Source: Methylocella silvestris BL2
Lineage (GTDB): Bacteria; Pseudomonadota; Alphaproteobacteria; Rhizobiales; Beijerinckiaceae
Length of the DNA: 64,000 nucleotides
Direction of reading: 5' to 3'
NCBI RefSeq assembly: GCF_000021745.1
Contig: NC_011666.1
Coordinates: forward strand, 3,623,001-3,687,000
Translations under genes and position numbers: made by a program
Notes under the pieces: generated by a model
What the model was told of the DNA's origin: nothing
Seen by the model: only the letters and a program-made list of their open reading frames with translations
Databases searched by the model: none
Shown: in pieces, positions 1 to 10,050 of the stretch
How the letters are laid out: each line of letters opens with the position of its first letter
How positions within the stretch are numbered: the stretch's first letter is position 1

Positions 1-170
1 GATATCCTTGAAGAATGAGACGCGCCTTAGGCTTTGCATGGCTCTCTCGGTGGAAGGCGGCGATCACGACCGAACGCTGGACGCTGGTCCGGTCGCGGCA
101 GCAGGGTCCGCACGGCGTCCGGACCGTCCGCGGACCGCGGAAATCGGCCGACCATCGTTTCAAAGCATTT

Positions 171-216
171 AGAGCATGCCGGCAGCGCGAAAGTCCGCAT
201 TTTGGCGTCATGCTCT
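171..216. repeat. Palindromic intergenic repeat, RIME-like
   Basis: The sequence AGAGCATG at 171-178 is repeated as its exact inverse CATGCTCT at 209-216, with a 30-base middle that can pair further (GCC near 178 with GGC near 204). It is preceded by a 'caaagcattt' stretch. Palindromes with AGAGCAT ends are abundant intergenic repeats in Hyphomicrobiales genomes. The rest of 1-367 shows no gene I can support. Confidence 0.55.
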
Positions 217-367
217 GGCGAGGCAGATCGTCGCGATCCTCGTGAAGCCTGATTCGACGATGATCTTGCGCAATTATTCCCGCTAAAGCGTCGATTAAGG
301 CTGCGGCGGCGGAACTGTCAATGAGTTGCCCCACATTTGCCGGCGCGCGCGGCGGCAAGTTCTGGCG

Positions 368-1120
368 CTACTGACAGAATTTCGCTTTTCCGTCGGAGCC
401 CCGGGTTTCGAGGTCGAAATGCCAATGCGAGCTGTGAAAGGCGTCGGCGCCGGGCCCGAGCGCCGTGTGGAAATAACCGCAGGCGGCGGCGCGGGCGGCA
501 TGATCGAAGGCGCGCTCCGGCGCATCGGCCAATCGGCCGACTTCGTAAAGGCGTCCGCCCGCGAAATGCAGCGCCGCGATGTCGATCGCTAGCCCCTTTG
601 CATGAGCGCTCAGCTTGCTGTCGGCGATGTGGTTGCGGGATCTGCAATCGAAGCCGGGGCCGGTTCCGATGGCTATGATGGTCGCGTCGAAAGACCCCTT
701 GGCGAGAGGCGCCAGCAACTCGTCGACAAAATCCGCGAAAGTTGCAGCAGTTGGGCAGTCGAGCGTCGGGCGATCGGGCAGATCGACGCGCTGGCCGTTG
801 CGCAGCGTCAAGGAGATGAGCTGGACTGGCGTCGCGATCACGCAGCGAGGATCGGCCGGTGATGCTTGCTCCACAGGCTTTAGGGTGACGCCGCGGGAGG
901 CAAGGCCCACCCGGCAATCGTCCGCCGCTGGCGGCTGATTCGCCGCTGCGGGCGGAGGAGGCGGCGCCGGAGCGGCCGGAGGGGCGCTCGGGGCGGCGGG
1001 CGCCGAGGGGAAAGCTGAGGCCGCCGGCGGGCGCCTCGGCGGCAGCGGCGGTCCGCCACCATCGTCCATCGCGGCCGCCCGGCCGCAATTTGCGTTGATC
1101 GCCGCGACGACGGCGAGCAT
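368..1120 (-). CDS. Extensin-like family protein (secreted)
   Basis: The C-terminal half matches the bacterial extensin-like domain: a cysteine-bearing region (DDCRVGLASRGV), then a SAHAKGLAIDI motif and a near-terminal SSHWHFDLE motif. These His/Asp motifs resemble a metal-site arrangement of M15-like peptidases, although no activity is established for this family. Residues about 20-70 are a Pro/Ala-rich linker. A hydrophobic stretch (LMLAVVAAINANCGRAAA) looks like an export signal. The start is uncertain: the first ATG is at 1120, but the basic residues expected before a signal peptide lie upstream, so a TTG start near 1201 is also possible. The next 300 bases to the following gene hold no other supported feature. 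Confidence 0.7.
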   Translation of the reverse strand: MLAVVAAINANCGRAAAMDDGGGPPLPPRRPPAASAFPSAPAAPSAPPAAPAPPPPPAAANQPPAADDCRVGLASRGVTLKPVEQASPADPRCVIATPVQLISLTLRNGQRVDLPDRPTLDCPTAATFADFVDELLAPLAKGSFDATIIAIGTGPGFDCRSRNHIADSKLSAHAKGLAIDIAALHFAGGRLYEVGRLADAPERAFDHAARAAACGYFHTALGPGADAFHSSHWHFDLETRGSDGKAKFCQ

Positions 1121-1425
1121 GAGCTGGCCACGCTCGAAAAAGCGTCGCCGCTGCGTCTTTGCACGTCGTTCTCGACGGGCTCTGGCGCGGACGCCGCTCA
1201 AAAATTGTCGCAATCTCGATCCGATGGCGCGTCCTCCGGGCGTTGTGCAATCCCGCCCGCATGAAAAGGTTCGCTCTCCGGCCTCCCCCCTGCGGTCGTC
1301 GCTGATCTGGGGAGAAGAGGTCGGAGCCGAAGCGCGACTTTGGCGTGATATTTGCTCATCTTGAGGGGCCGGTCCCAAATGCGCCGGCCAGATGACCCCG
1401 CGCTCCCTCCTTCGAAGTTCATCCC

Positions 1426-2814
1426 ATGCATGACTACGATATGATCGTCATCGGGAGCGGTCCCTCTGGGCGACGGGCCGCGATTCAGTCGGCGAAGCTC
1501 GGCAAATCCGTGCTTGTCGTGGAAAAAGGGCGGCGCGTCGGCGGCGTCTCGGTGCACACGGGGACCATTCCGTCGAAAACCCTACGCGAGACCGTGCTCA
1601 ATCTCGCCGGCTGGCGGGAGCGCGGATTTTACGGACGATCCTATCGCGTCAAGGAGCAGATCGGCGCCGATGATTTGATGGCGCGCATGAGCAAGACGCT
1701 CGACCATGAGGTCGAGGTGCTCGAACATCAGTTCAGCCGCAACGCCGTCCGGACCAAGCGCGGCCACGCCCGCTTTGTCGGCCCGCATGAGGTCGAGATC
1801 AAAGGCGAGAGCGGCGAAACGCAAAATTATTCCGCGGCCCATTTCCTGATCGCGTGCGGCACGCGGCCGTTCAGGCCGGATTATGTGCCCTTCAATGAAA
1901 TTAACGTCTTCGATAGCGACGAAATCGTCGATCTGAAGAAAGTGCCGCGCAGCCTCACCGTCATCGGCGCAGGGGTGATCGGGGTCGAATATGCGACGAT
2001 CTTCAGCGCGCTCGATGTCGCCGTGACCTTGATCGAGCCGCGCCCGACTTTCCTCGATTTTCTCGACAAGGAGGTGATCGAGGAATTCGTGCATGATCTG
2101 CGCGACCGCAATGTCGCGCTGAGGCTTGGCTCGCCGGTGACGTCGATCGCCGTCAACGGCTCGGTCACGACGACGCTGGGCAATGGCCGCGTCGTCAAAT
2201 CGGAGACGTTGCTGTTCGCCGCCGGCCGCGTCGGCGCCACCGACGTGCTCAATCTCGAAGCGGCGGGCATCGAGACGGATCATCGCGGCCGCATCACCGT
2301 GACGCCCGAGACGCTGCAGACTTCCGTCCCCCACATCTACGCCGCCGGCGATGTGATCGGCTTTCCGAGCCTCGCCTCGACCTCGATGGAGCAGGGGCGC
2401 GTCGCCGCATGCCATGCCTTTGGGCTGCAGCCGTCGCCGCCGCCCGAATTCTTTCCCTATGGCATCTATTCAGTGCCGGAGATTTCGACCGTCGGCATGA
2501 CCGAGGAAGAAGTGCGCAAGCGCGAAATTCCTTATGAATGCGGGATCGCGCGCTTCCGCGAGACCTCGCGCGGCCATATCATGGGGCTGAACAGCGGCAT
2601 GATGAAGCTGATCTTTTCGACCAAGACGCGGCGTCTGCTCGGCGCCCATATCGTTGGAGAGGGCGCGACCGAATTGATCCATATCGGCCAGGCGGTTTTG
2701 AACCTCAAAGGCACGATCGACTACTTCATCGAAAACACCTTCAACTATCCGACGCTGGCGGAAGCCTACAAGATCGCCGGCCTCGACGCCTGGAATCGCA
2801 TGGTCCGGCAATAA
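1426..2814 (+). CDS. sthA: Si-specific NAD(P)+ transhydrogenase (soluble)
   Basis: This 462-residue flavoprotein belongs to the pyridine-nucleotide disulfide oxidoreductase fold. It has an N-terminal FAD motif (VIGSGPSGRRAA), a central NAD(P) motif (VIGAGVIGVEYATIF) and a C-terminal dimerisation domain. Where lipoamide dehydrogenase has its redox cysteine pair, this protein has VSVHTGTIPSK with no cysteines, which is the hallmark of SthA. The enzyme moves hydride between NADH and NADP+ in the cytoplasm and so balances the two pools. Its end is 13 bases from the end of the convergent Crp-type regulator gene. Length and motifs are intact. Confidence 0.93.
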   Translation: MHDYDMIVIGSGPSGRRAAIQSAKLGKSVLVVEKGRRVGGVSVHTGTIPSKTLRETVLNLAGWRERGFYGRSYRVKEQIGADDLMARMSKTLDHEVEVLEHQFSRNAVRTKRGHARFVGPHEVEIKGESGETQNYSAAHFLIACGTRPFRPDYVPFNEINVFDSDEIVDLKKVPRSLTVIGAGVIGVEYATIFSALDVAVTLIEPRPTFLDFLDKEVIEEFVHDLRDRNVALRLGSPVTSIAVNGSVTTTLGNGRVVKSETLLFAAGRVGATDVLNLEAAGIETDHRGRITVTPETLQTSVPHIYAAGDVIGFPSLASTSMEQGRVAACHAFGLQPSPPPEFFPYGIYSVPEISTVGMTEEEVRKREIPYECGIARFRETSRGHIMGLNSGMMKLIFSTKTRRLLGAHIVGEGATELIHIGQAVLNLKGTIDYFIENTFNYPTLAEAYKIAGLDAWNRMVRQ

Positions 2815-2827
2815 TCTGGCGCAGCGA

Positions 2828-3559
2828 TTATTTCAGCTTCGAGGCGGCGCCGAAATCCTCCGCCTCCTCCGCGGCGCGGATCGCGCCCATGAGCCGCGGC
2901 ATATCGACGAGGGTCAGGGCGCGGCGGCCGCGCCGCACCAGCCCCTCGCGCTCCATGGCGCTCAGCTCCTTGGTCACGGTCTCGCGGCGGGTGCTGATGC
3001 GGCCGGCGAGATCGGCGTGGAGCGGCGGCGGCGACACGATCGCCTGTTCAGGATCGGCGGGGTTCGCCCGCGAGAGACGCAACAGCTCCATGATCAGCCG
3101 CTCGCGGATCGCGAGGGTGGTGAATTCATTGACCCGGTTCGACAGCATGCGAACCTGTCCGGTGATGAGGCGCAGCAGCTGCAGGCAGACGTCGGCGTGC
3201 TGCGTCACAGTCTCGAGAAAGACCGCGGCGCTCATTTTGGCGATCGTCACATCAGTGACGGCAAGAATGCTCGCCGAACGCGGCCGCCCGTCGATGGCGG
3301 AGAACTCTCCGAAAAACGCGCCGCCGTCGATTTCGCGCAAAATGGTCTCGCGGCCGGAAATCGCCCGAATCATGACGCGGGCGCTGCCGCTGATCAGGAA
3401 AAAGACGTCGGTGCTTTCGTCCTGATAGTCGATGATCCAGTCTTTGGCGTGGGCGCGCCGGAAAATGCAGCGCGCGTTGAGGCGAGTGATTTCGTCCGGC
3501 GTCAGCGAGCGAAAAAGCCCGACGCGGGCAAGCGTTTCAGGCGGCCGGCTGGTCGTCAT
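2828..3559 (-). CDS. Crp/Fnr-family transcriptional regulator
   Basis: An N-terminal cyclic-nucleotide-binding beta-roll is followed by a Crp-type winged helix. The roll contains GEFSAIDGRPRSAS, close to the phosphate-binding cassette of true cAMP/cGMP binders (Glu, Arg and Ser kept). The recognition helix region reads LAGRISTRRETVTKELSAME. There is no cysteine cluster, so it is not an oxygen-sensing Fnr. The frame stays open to 3703, but the ATG at 3559 sits just before the conserved part and gives a normal length of 243 residues. It is transcribed divergently from the LysE-type gene. Target genes are unknown. Confidence 0.85.
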   Translation of the reverse strand: MTTSRPPETLARVGLFRSLTPDEITRLNARCIFRRAHAKDWIIDYQDESTDVFFLISGSARVMIRAISGRETILREIDGGAFFGEFSAIDGRPRSASILAVTDVTIAKMSAAVFLETVTQHADVCLQLLRLITGQVRMLSNRVNEFTTLAIRERLIMELLRLSRANPADPEQAIVSPPPLHADLAGRISTRRETVTKELSAMEREGLVRRGRRALTLVDMPRLMGAIRAAEEAEDFGAASKLK

Positions 3560-3726
3560 GCGCTCGCGGCTTTCTTGCGCGCGCGGAGAAGGCTGCGTCG
3601 CCAGCTTGGCTGCGTGGGGCGATTTTTCATTCGATCCTTCCCAGCCTGCGTCCCGGCCGCGCCATTTCGCATCGAGCGCTTTAAAAATTCCATGAATCGT
3701 CAAAGCGCATTAATGTCCCGCCCGCC

Positions 3727-4314
3727 ATGGAAAACCCTTTCGCCTTCGCCCTTGCGGTTCTCGCTCTTCTGGCCACGCCCGGGCCGACCAATACGCTGCT
3801 CGCCGCTTCGGGCGCGAGCGTCGGGCCATGGCGGTCGCTGCGGCTGATTCCGGCTGAATTGTGCGGCTATTTGATCTCGATTGCGACCCTCATCTTTGTC
3901 ATTGGCCGCGAGATCGAACATAACGCCTTGGCCGCCGCGACGCTGAAAATTGCCGCGGGCCTCTGGCTTGCCGCTTCGGCGGCGGCGCTTTGGCGAAACG
4001 CGGGCCAAAGCGTCCGGCCGACGCAGGCGCCGGCGACGCCGACGCGCGTCTTTGTCACGACGCTCCTCAATCCCAAGGCCCTGATCTTCGCCTTCGTCAT
4101 CATCCCGCCGGCGCCCGCCGCCTTATCCCTTTGGCTTGCCGGCTTTTCCGCGCTTGTCATCCTTGTCGGAGGGATTTGGATCGTCCTTGGCGCTTTTCTG
4201 GCCCGGTCCACGGGCGGGGCGCTGACGCCGGCGCTGATCGCGCGGGGCGCCGCTCTCATCCTTCTCATTTTCGCATCGACGCTGGCGGGTTCGGCGATCG
4301 CCGCGATCCTTTGA
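3727..4314 (+). CDS. LysE/RhtB-family amino-acid exporter
   Basis: This 195-residue protein is almost entirely hydrophobic with about six membrane segments. It starts with the family signature region (LATPGPTNTLLAASGAS), which contains the conserved TPGPTN, and has NPKALIFAF in the middle, another family hallmark. LysE/RhtB proteins export amino acids or related small molecules across the inner membrane. The gene stands alone, divergent from the Crp-type regulator, and the substrate cannot be read from sequence. Confidence 0.83.
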   Translation: MENPFAFALAVLALLATPGPTNTLLAASGASVGPWRSLRLIPAELCGYLISIATLIFVIGREIEHNALAAATLKIAAGLWLAASAAALWRNAGQSVRPTQAPATPTRVFVTTLLNPKALIFAFVIIPPAPAALSLWLAGFSALVILVGGIWIVLGAFLARSTGGALTPALIARGAALILLIFASTLAGSAIAAIL

Positions 4315-4474
4315 ACGAGCGCCAAAGACGATGCCGACGAATTGACTTTCGAAACTTGGCCGCGCAGGCTGCGACGGTCTACGCCTCTTCTAAATCAAGA
4401 CATTTTCCGTCCGACCTCACGCCCTGCCAATGGAAGCGCCTTGCGCCGGCGCTCGCGGACCTCGGAGAATAGCG

Positions 4475-5605
4475 ATGCCTTTTTCGATCGCTTGCGCGCG
4501 AATCGCCCTCCGGCTCGCGCTGACCCTTCCCGCCGCCTTCTGTGCGACTTCTGTTTCGGCGCAAGCCCCGGCGGCGACCCGTGTCGGCACAATTCTGGCC
4601 GCGAGGGAGCCCGTTAACCCGGCGCAGGAGTTCGTCGGCCGCGTCGAGGCGATCGAGCGCGTCAGCGTGCGCGCGCGCATCACCGGCTATTTGCAGGAGG
4701 TCCTGTTCAAGGAAGGCGACCTCGTCAAGCAAGGCGCACTTCTCTACCGCATCGAGCCGGAGCCGTTCCAGGCTGCGCTGCAGCAGGCGCAAGGCGCCCT
4801 CGTCAAAGCGCAGGGGCAGGAGGCGAACGCCGCCGTCCAACTCGATCGCGCCGAAACGCTGTTGAAGACGCAGTCCGGCTCCGTCGCCGTGCGCGACCAA
4901 CGGACCGCCGAATTCCAGACGACGAAAGGCGATGTGCTCGTCGCCGAAGCCAATGTGCAGGCCGCGAAGATCAATCTCAGCTATGCCGAGATCAAATCGC
5001 CGATATCCGGCGTCATCGGCCGCACCAGCGTCACCAAGGGCAATGTGGTCGGCCCAGACAGCGGCGTGCTGACGACGATCGTCAGCCAGGACCCGATGTA
5101 TGTCGTAGCCCCGGTCAGCCAGCGCGAATTCCTTCAGCTGAACGGCGAACAGCGTCGCCCTGGCGGCGGCGGCGGCGCTTTGACCGTGACCCTGCGTTTT
5201 TCCGACGGCTCGGCCTATGAGTTTCCTGGCAAGATCAATTTCATCGATGTCTCGGTCGACAAGGCGACCGACAGCGTGCTGGTGCGGGCGAGCTTTCCGA
5301 ATCCCCAGGGGCGACTGATCGACGGCCAATTGGTCAGATTTTCCATCACGGGCGACAAGCCGGAAGAAAAAATCCTGATCCCGCAGGCGGCGCTGATCGC
5401 CGATCAGCAGGGCGTTTATGTCTTTGTCGTCGAGGACGGCAAAGCCGCCGTCAAACGTCTGAAACTCGGCGGCGAAAGCGGGGCGAACGCCATCGTCGAT
5501 TCAGGGCTCGACGCCGGCGCTCAGGTCATCGTCGAAGGCATGGAGGTCCTGCGCGCCGGCGCGCCGGTGATCGCCTCGCCCGTCAAGACGCTCGGCCGGA
5601 GCTGA
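4475..5605 (+). CDS. RND efflux pump periplasmic adaptor (membrane fusion protein)
   Basis: It has a signal peptide ending near ...SVSAQA, then a lipoyl/barrel-sandwich half (VSVRARITGYLQEVLFKEGD), an alpha-helical hairpin region, the second lipoyl half (INLSYAEIKSPISGVIGRTS) and a C-terminal beta-barrel. This is the AcrA/MexE layout. The ATG at 4475 is preceded by GGAG at good spacing and begins the signal peptide; the frame is open further upstream, to 4430. It ends 3 bases before the RND permease, so the two form an operon. It would join the permease to an outer-membrane channel that is not encoded here. Confidence 0.92.
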   Translation: MPFSIACARIALRLALTLPAAFCATSVSAQAPAATRVGTILAAREPVNPAQEFVGRVEAIERVSVRARITGYLQEVLFKEGDLVKQGALLYRIEPEPFQAALQQAQGALVKAQGQEANAAVQLDRAETLLKTQSGSVAVRDQRTAEFQTTKGDVLVAEANVQAAKINLSYAEIKSPISGVIGRTSVTKGNVVGPDSGVLTTIVSQDPMYVVAPVSQREFLQLNGEQRRPGGGGGALTVTLRFSDGSAYEFPGKINFIDVSVDKATDSVLVRASFPNPQGRLIDGQLVRFSITGDKPEEKILIPQAALIADQQGVYVFVVEDGKAAVKRLKLGGESGANAIVDSGLDAGAQVIVEGMEVLRAGAPVIASPVKTLGRS

Positions 5606-5608
5606 ACG

Positions 5609-8600
5609 ATGATTTCGTCGATCTTCGTCGATCGCCCACGATTCGCAATCGTCATTGCGCTCGTCACCGTGGTCGCCGGCCTCGTCTCGCTGCTGTCGAT
5701 CCCCATCGCACAATATCCCGATATCGTGCCGCCGCAGGTCTCGGTGTCGACCTTTTATCCCGGCGGCTCCGCGGCGGTCGTTGAATCGACCATCGCGCAG
5801 CCGCTCGAAAGCCAGGTCGTCGGCGTCGACAAGGCGATCTATATGAAGAGCGTCAGCGGCAATGACGGCAGCTATTCGCTTCTTGTTTCCTTCGAGCTTG
5901 GCACCAATCCCGACATCAACACCGTCAACGTCAACAACAGGGTGCAGGTCGCGCTGTCGAAATTGCCGGAGGACGTGCAACGGCAAGGCGTGACGGTCAA
6001 AAAGCAGTCCTCGGCGTTGCTCGGCGTTATCGCCCTCTATTCGCCCCAGCGCACGCATGACGAACTTTTCATCTCCAATTACGCGACGATCAATCTTGTC
6101 GACGACATCAGGAGCACGGCGGGCGTCGGCGACGCCAAGCTTTTCGCGGCCCAGGACTATTCGATCCGGGTCTGGGTGCAGACCGACCGCCTGACCGGCC
6201 TCGGCCTCACCTCCGCCGATCTCATCGCCGCGATCAAGAGCCAGAATGTTCAGGCCGCCGTCGGGCGCATCGGCGCGCGGCCCGTCTCCGACGACCAGCA
6301 ATTGCAGCTGAACATCGAGACCAAAGGCCGGTTGTCGTCGATCGACGATTTCAACAAGATCATCATCCGAACCAACGCCGACGGTTCGGTGCTCCGGCTG
6401 TCCGATGTCGCGCGCATCGAACTTGGCGCCGCCAATCTCGACCGCGACACGCGCCTTAACGGCGCTCCGGCGACGCTGATCGGCGTCTATCAGGCGCCGG
6501 GCGCCAACGCGCTTCAGACGCTCGCCGCGGTCAAGAAGCGCCTCGCGGACGCCGCCGAGCGCTTTCCCGAGGACCTTGCCTGGAAGGTCACATACGATCC
6601 GACGGTGTTCGTGTCGGCGACGATCGAGGTCGTCGAGCACACGCTGGTCGAGGCTTTCATCCTCGTCGTGCTCGTCGTCTTTCTCTTCCTCGGCAGCCTG
6701 CGGGCGACGCTGATCCCGACCATCGCCGTGCCGGTCAGCCTGATCGGCACATTCGTCGTTTTGAACGCCATCGGCTATTCGGCCAATACCGTCTCGCTGC
6801 TCGCCCTGATCCTGGCGATCGGCATCGTCGTTGACGACGCGATTGTCGTCGTCGAGGCGGTCGAAGCCAAGATGGCGAGCAAGCCGGAACTGACGCCGGC
6901 GCAGGCGACCAAAGAGGCGATGGAGGAGATCACCGCGCCGATCATCGCCATCACGCTGGTGCTGCTGTCGGTGTTCGTGCCGGTGGCGTTCCTTCCCGGC
7001 ATCACGGGCGAATTGTTCCGCCAGTTCGCGGTGACGGTCGCGACGGCGATGGCCCTCTCGGCGATCAACGCTTTGACGCTGTCGCCGGCGCTTTGCGCGA
7101 TACTGCTAAAACCTCACCACGGCCCACGCCGCGGCCCGATCGGGGCCGTCATGCGCGGCATCGATCATGTGCGCGACTCCTATGGCGCGGTGGTGGCGCG
7201 GTTGGTGCGACTCTCGATTATCGGATTGGCGATGGTCGCCGTTTCGGTGTTCGGAATCATCGCGCTGAACAAGATCACCCCGACCGGATTCCTCCCCGAG
7301 GAAGATCAAGGCGCCTTCTTCGTCGTCGTCCAATTGCCGGACGCGGCCTCGATTGGCCGCACCGGCGAGGCGGTCGGTCAAGTCGAGGAGATCTTGAAGC
7401 AGGAAAGCGCGATCTCCGATTATTCCTCGATCATCGGCCTCAATTTCATCGACAATTACTCGCAGCCGAACGCCGCCTTTGTGATTGTCTCGCTCAAGCC
7501 GTTCGACGAGCGCAAGAATAAAGCTGATTCTGCTCCGGGGATCATTGAACGGCTCGGCCCCAAGTTTGCGGGCGTAAGGGGAGCCAAAGCGATCCCGCTC
7601 GGCCTGCCGCCGATCATCGGTCTCGGCAGCGGCGGCGGCTTCAGCTACGTGCTGAAAGCGTTGAACAGCAGCGATCCGAAAGCGCTGGCGCGGGTTCTGC
7701 GCGGGCTCCTCGTCGCCGCCAATCAGGATCCGCAGCTCTCGCGCGTGTTCAGCACGTTCTCGGCCAGCAATCCATCGATCTATCTCGACATCGATCGCGA
7801 CAAGGCCAAAATCCTCGGCGTCGAGATCAGCGATATTTTCCAGGCGCTGCAGACCTCGCTCGGCGGCTCCTACATCAACGACGTCAATCTGTTCGGCCGC
7901 ACCTGGCAAGTGCAGGCGCAGGCGGAATCGAGCGACCGCAAAAGCATCGACGACATCAACCGCATCAACGTCCGGAGCAAGGACGGCAAGATGATCGCGC
8001 TGCGCAGCCTCGTCGAGACGAAGATCGCGATCGGCCCGCAGGCGCTGATCCGCTACAACAACCGTCTCGCCGTGACGGTGCAGGGCGCGCCGGCGCCGGG
8101 CGTCTCATCCGGTCAGGCGCTGAACGCCATGGAGGCTGTGGCCGCCAAGGCGCTGCCGTCCGGCTATAGCGGCGAGTGGACGGACATCTCGTTCCAGGAG
8201 AAGCGCGCCGAGGGCAAGATGGGCGCTATCCTCGGCTTCGCCGTGCTGTTCGCCTTCCTGTTCCTCGTGGCGCTCTATGAAAGCTGGACGATTCCGGTGC
8301 CGGTGCTGCTCTCGGTCACCATTGGCATTCTGGGCGCCTTTGCGGCGATCGTCGTCGCTCATCTGACGCTCGATCTTTATGGCCAGATCGGCATCATCGT
8401 CTTGATCGGGCTCGCCGCCAAGAACGGTATTCTGATTGTCGAATTCGCCAAGGAGCGCCGCGAGCATGGCGTTCCCTTGCTCGAGGCGGCGACGGAGGGC
8501 GCGCGGCTGCGTTTCCGGCCTGTGATGATGACGTCCTTCGCCTTCATTCTCGGCCTCGCGCCGCTGGTGTTCGGCAGCGGCGCCGCGATGCTGGCGCGGC

Positions 8601-8758
8601 GCAATGTTTCGACGCCGGTGTTCGGCGGCATGATCGCCGCGTCCTTCATTGGCATTTTTGCCATTCCCGCGCTGTATGTCTTATTTCAAGGGATGCGCGA
8701 ACGCATCAAGGGCGGCTTCGGCAAGAAGGACGCCGTCCCGGCCGAAGCTGCGAAATAG
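5609..8758 (+). CDS. RND multidrug efflux permease (HAE1, AcrB/MexF type)
   Basis: This full-length 1049-residue inner-membrane transporter has the repeated 6-TM bundles and two large periplasmic loops of the AcrB family. The start ([20 protein letters not shown]) is typical. The TM4 proton-relay aspartate pair is present in [18 protein letters not shown], and TM10 has [14 protein letters not shown]. It would use the proton gradient to extrude hydrophobic drugs or metabolites from the periplasm and membrane. No TolC/OprM-type gene follows; the chromosome must supply the channel elsewhere. Substrates are unknown. Confidence 0.95.
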   Translation: MISSIFVDRPRFAIVIALVTVVAGLVSLLSIPIAQYPDIVPPQVSVSTFYPGGSAAVVESTIAQPLESQVVGVDKAIYMKSVSGNDGSYSLLVSFELGTNPDINTVNVNNRVQVALSKLPEDVQRQGVTVKKQSSALLGVIALYSPQRTHDELFISNYATINLVDDIRSTAGVGDAKLFAAQDYSIRVWVQTDRLTGLGLTSADLIAAIKSQNVQAAVGRIGARPVSDDQQLQLNIETKGRLSSIDDFNKIIIRTNADGSVLRLSDVARIELGAANLDRDTRLNGAPATLIGVYQAPGANALQTLAAVKKRLADAAERFPEDLAWKVTYDPTVFVSATIEVVEHTLVEAFILVVLVVFLFLGSLRATLIPTIAVPVSLIGTFVVLNAIGYSANTVSLLALILAIGIVVDDAIVVVEAVEAKMASKPELTPAQATKEAMEEITAPIIAITLVLLSVFVPVAFLPGITGELFRQFAVTVATAMALSAINALTLSPALCAILLKPHHGPRRGPIGAVMRGIDHVRDSYGAVVARLVRLSIIGLAMVAVSVFGIIALNKITPTGFLPEEDQGAFFVVVQLPDAASIGRTGEAVGQVEEILKQESAISDYSSIIGLNFIDNYSQPNAAFVIVSLKPFDERKNKADSAPGIIERLGPKFAGVRGAKAIPLGLPPIIGLGSGGGFSYVLKALNSSDPKALARVLRGLLVAANQDPQLSRVFSTFSASNPSIYLDIDRDKAKILGVEISDIFQALQTSLGGSYINDVNLFGRTWQVQAQAESSDRKSIDDINRINVRSKDGKMIALRSLVETKIAIGPQALIRYNNRLAVTVQGAPAPGVSSGQALNAMEAVAAKALPSGYSGEWTDISFQEKRAEGKMGAILGFAVLFAFLFLVALYESWTIPVPVLLSVTIGILGAFAAIVVAHLTLDLYGQIGIIVLIGLAAKNGILIVEFAKERREHGVPLLEAATEGARLRFRPVMMTSFAFILGLAPLVFGSGAAMLARRNVSTPVFGGMIAASFIGIFAIPALYVLFQGMRERIKGGFGKKDAVPAEAAK

Positions 8759-8779
8759 CCGCCGGCGTTTTCCGGCGGC
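8758..8779 (+). terminator. GC-rich hairpin after the RND permease gene
   Basis: An exact 8-base inverted repeat (GCCGCCGG, 6-base loop, CCGGCGGC) begins within the stop codon of the permease gene and precedes the next gene. No T-run follows, so it may stabilise the upstream mRNA or act as a partial terminator. Confidence 0.45.
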
Positions 8780-8797
8780 AAGCAGGGGGAATGCGAA

Positions 8798-9229
8798 ATG
8801 ACCGCTGAAGCCGACATGAAAGCGGCGATCCGGGCCGGCTATGCTGCGCGTCTCGCAGAAGACGTGCCGAAGATGCTGTCCTTTTTTACGGAGGACGCGG
8901 AATTTGCGTTCAACGTCGAGGGCCTGAACCTGACCGGCGACGGCGCGCCGGTCCGCGGCCGCAAGGCTCTGGAGGCGATTTTCACCGCTCTCGTCGCCGC
9001 CTTCAAGATTGAGGATTGGACCGAAATCAGCCTGACGGCAGAGGGCGACAGGGCCGTGTTGCACTGGCGGGCGACGGTGAAAAGCACAAAGACCGGCGCC
9101 TCAAGCCTGTTCGACGTCGTCGATCTGGTCACCTTCCGCGATGGCCTTTTCGCCTCGCTGTATCAACATACCGATACGGCGAAACTGGCGGCGATCGCGG
9201 GGCCGGGCGCGCTGTTGGCTTCGGCTTAG
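8798..9229 (+). CDS. SnoaL-like / NTF2-fold protein
   Basis: This is a 143-residue single-domain protein with the SnoaL-like pattern: an N-terminal helix pair (MKAAIRAGYAARLAEDVPKMLSFFTED), a short AEFAFN strand, the GRKALEAIFTALVAAF helix and C-terminal strands with VVDLVTFRDGLFASL. Members act as small polyketide cyclases, isomerases or ligand binders, and many have no known role. GGGGGA lies about 7 bases before the ATG. It follows the RND genes by 39 bases and ends 14 bases from the convergent encapsulin gene. Confidence 0.75.
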   Translation: MTAEADMKAAIRAGYAARLAEDVPKMLSFFTEDAEFAFNVEGLNLTGDGAPVRGRKALEAIFTALVAAFKIEDWTEISLTAEGDRAVLHWRATVKSTKTGASSLFDVVDLVTFRDGLFASLYQHTDTAKLAAIAGPGALLASA

Positions 9230-9243
9230 CCCGAGGGCCGCCG

Positions 9244-10050
9244 TCAGCTCGCCGGAGGCGCGAGGGCGACCGCCGCCTCGCTCGTCAAATAGCGGAACGT
9301 AAAGCTTTCCTGAAGATAAAGCTGAACGGTTTCGGCGGTGTGGCTCAGATAGCCGATCGAGACGTCCTGGCCGAGCGTCAGTTCGAAATCGCCGCCGCGC
9401 GTCGTCAGCACGAAGGCCCCGGCGATGGCGGGCGCCCAGAAGATCTGATCCTCGACCAACCGCTTGACGTGCTCCAGCACTGGGAAGCCGTGATCGCTGG
9501 TCTCGGCGAGCGCGGTATAGGCCTCTGCGCCGAACAGGACGGCATAGGGGCCATTGACCCCGACGAGGCGCAATTGGCTCAAGGCGTGCGCGATCGCGTC
9601 GGGGTAATCGCGGACGTCGGCCGGGAGCGTCATGATCGGATTGCTGGTTCCCTGCCGCACGCCGGTAATGGCGGCGTCCGCATAACCGTCGAAAATCGCC
9701 CTGTCTTCGGCGAAGGCGATGGTCTTTGCCGCATCCTTGGCCGGCTGCCAGTCGGAATCGTCGGCGCCGCGCTCGACGTCGTCGATCGCCGCGCGCGAAA
9801 GTTCAAAGGGCACGCGCAATTCGACAAGCGGCTTGACCTCGCGCTGGCGCGCCAACACGCCCTCCGCCGGCGCGGCGATCGATAGAAGATGGCCCGTGCC
9901 CACGGCGGAAAGCGCGACGCCGCCGGTCTGCGGCATGTCGACGACCCGCCGGCCCGCGAGGTATCGCTTGAGGGTGCGGGTCGTCTCCTCTTCGATCTGA
10001 GCCCATGCGGCGTCGGAAATTGGCGCGAGCTCGCGATGAAGATTATTCAT
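9244..10050 (-). CDS. Family 1 encapsulin shell protein
   Basis: This 268-residue protein matches encapsulin/linocin-M18 (HK97-fold) shells. It begins MNNLHRELAPISDAAWAQIEE, a characteristic N-terminal cargo-binding helix, and carries the P-domain and the A-domain/C-terminal region with FELTLGQDVSIGYLSH and YLQESFTFRYLTSEAAV. Such proteins normally assemble into a 60-subunit cage about 24 nm wide in the cytoplasm. The ATG at 10050 overlaps the 3' end of the DyP gene by 8 bases, so translation is probably coupled. The cargo is the neighbouring peroxidase, whose C-terminus carries the targeting peptide. Confidence 0.95.
   Translation of the reverse strand: MNNLHRELAPISDAAWAQIEEETTRTLKRYLAGRRVVDMPQTGGVALSAVGTGHLLSIAAPAEGVLARQREVKPLVELRVPFELSRAAIDDVERGADDSDWQPAKDAAKTIAFAEDRAIFDGYADAAITGVRQGTSNPIMTLPADVRDYPDAIAHALSQLRLVGVNGPYAVLFGAEAYTALAETSDHGFPVLEHVKRLVEDQIFWAPAIAGAFVLTTRGGDFELTLGQDVSIGYLSHTAETVQLYLQESFTFRYLTSEAAVALAPPAS

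Noticed and set aside
1426-2814. Calling this gene lipoamide dehydrogenase
   Set aside because: The redox-active cysteine pair is absent, which instead fits SthA.
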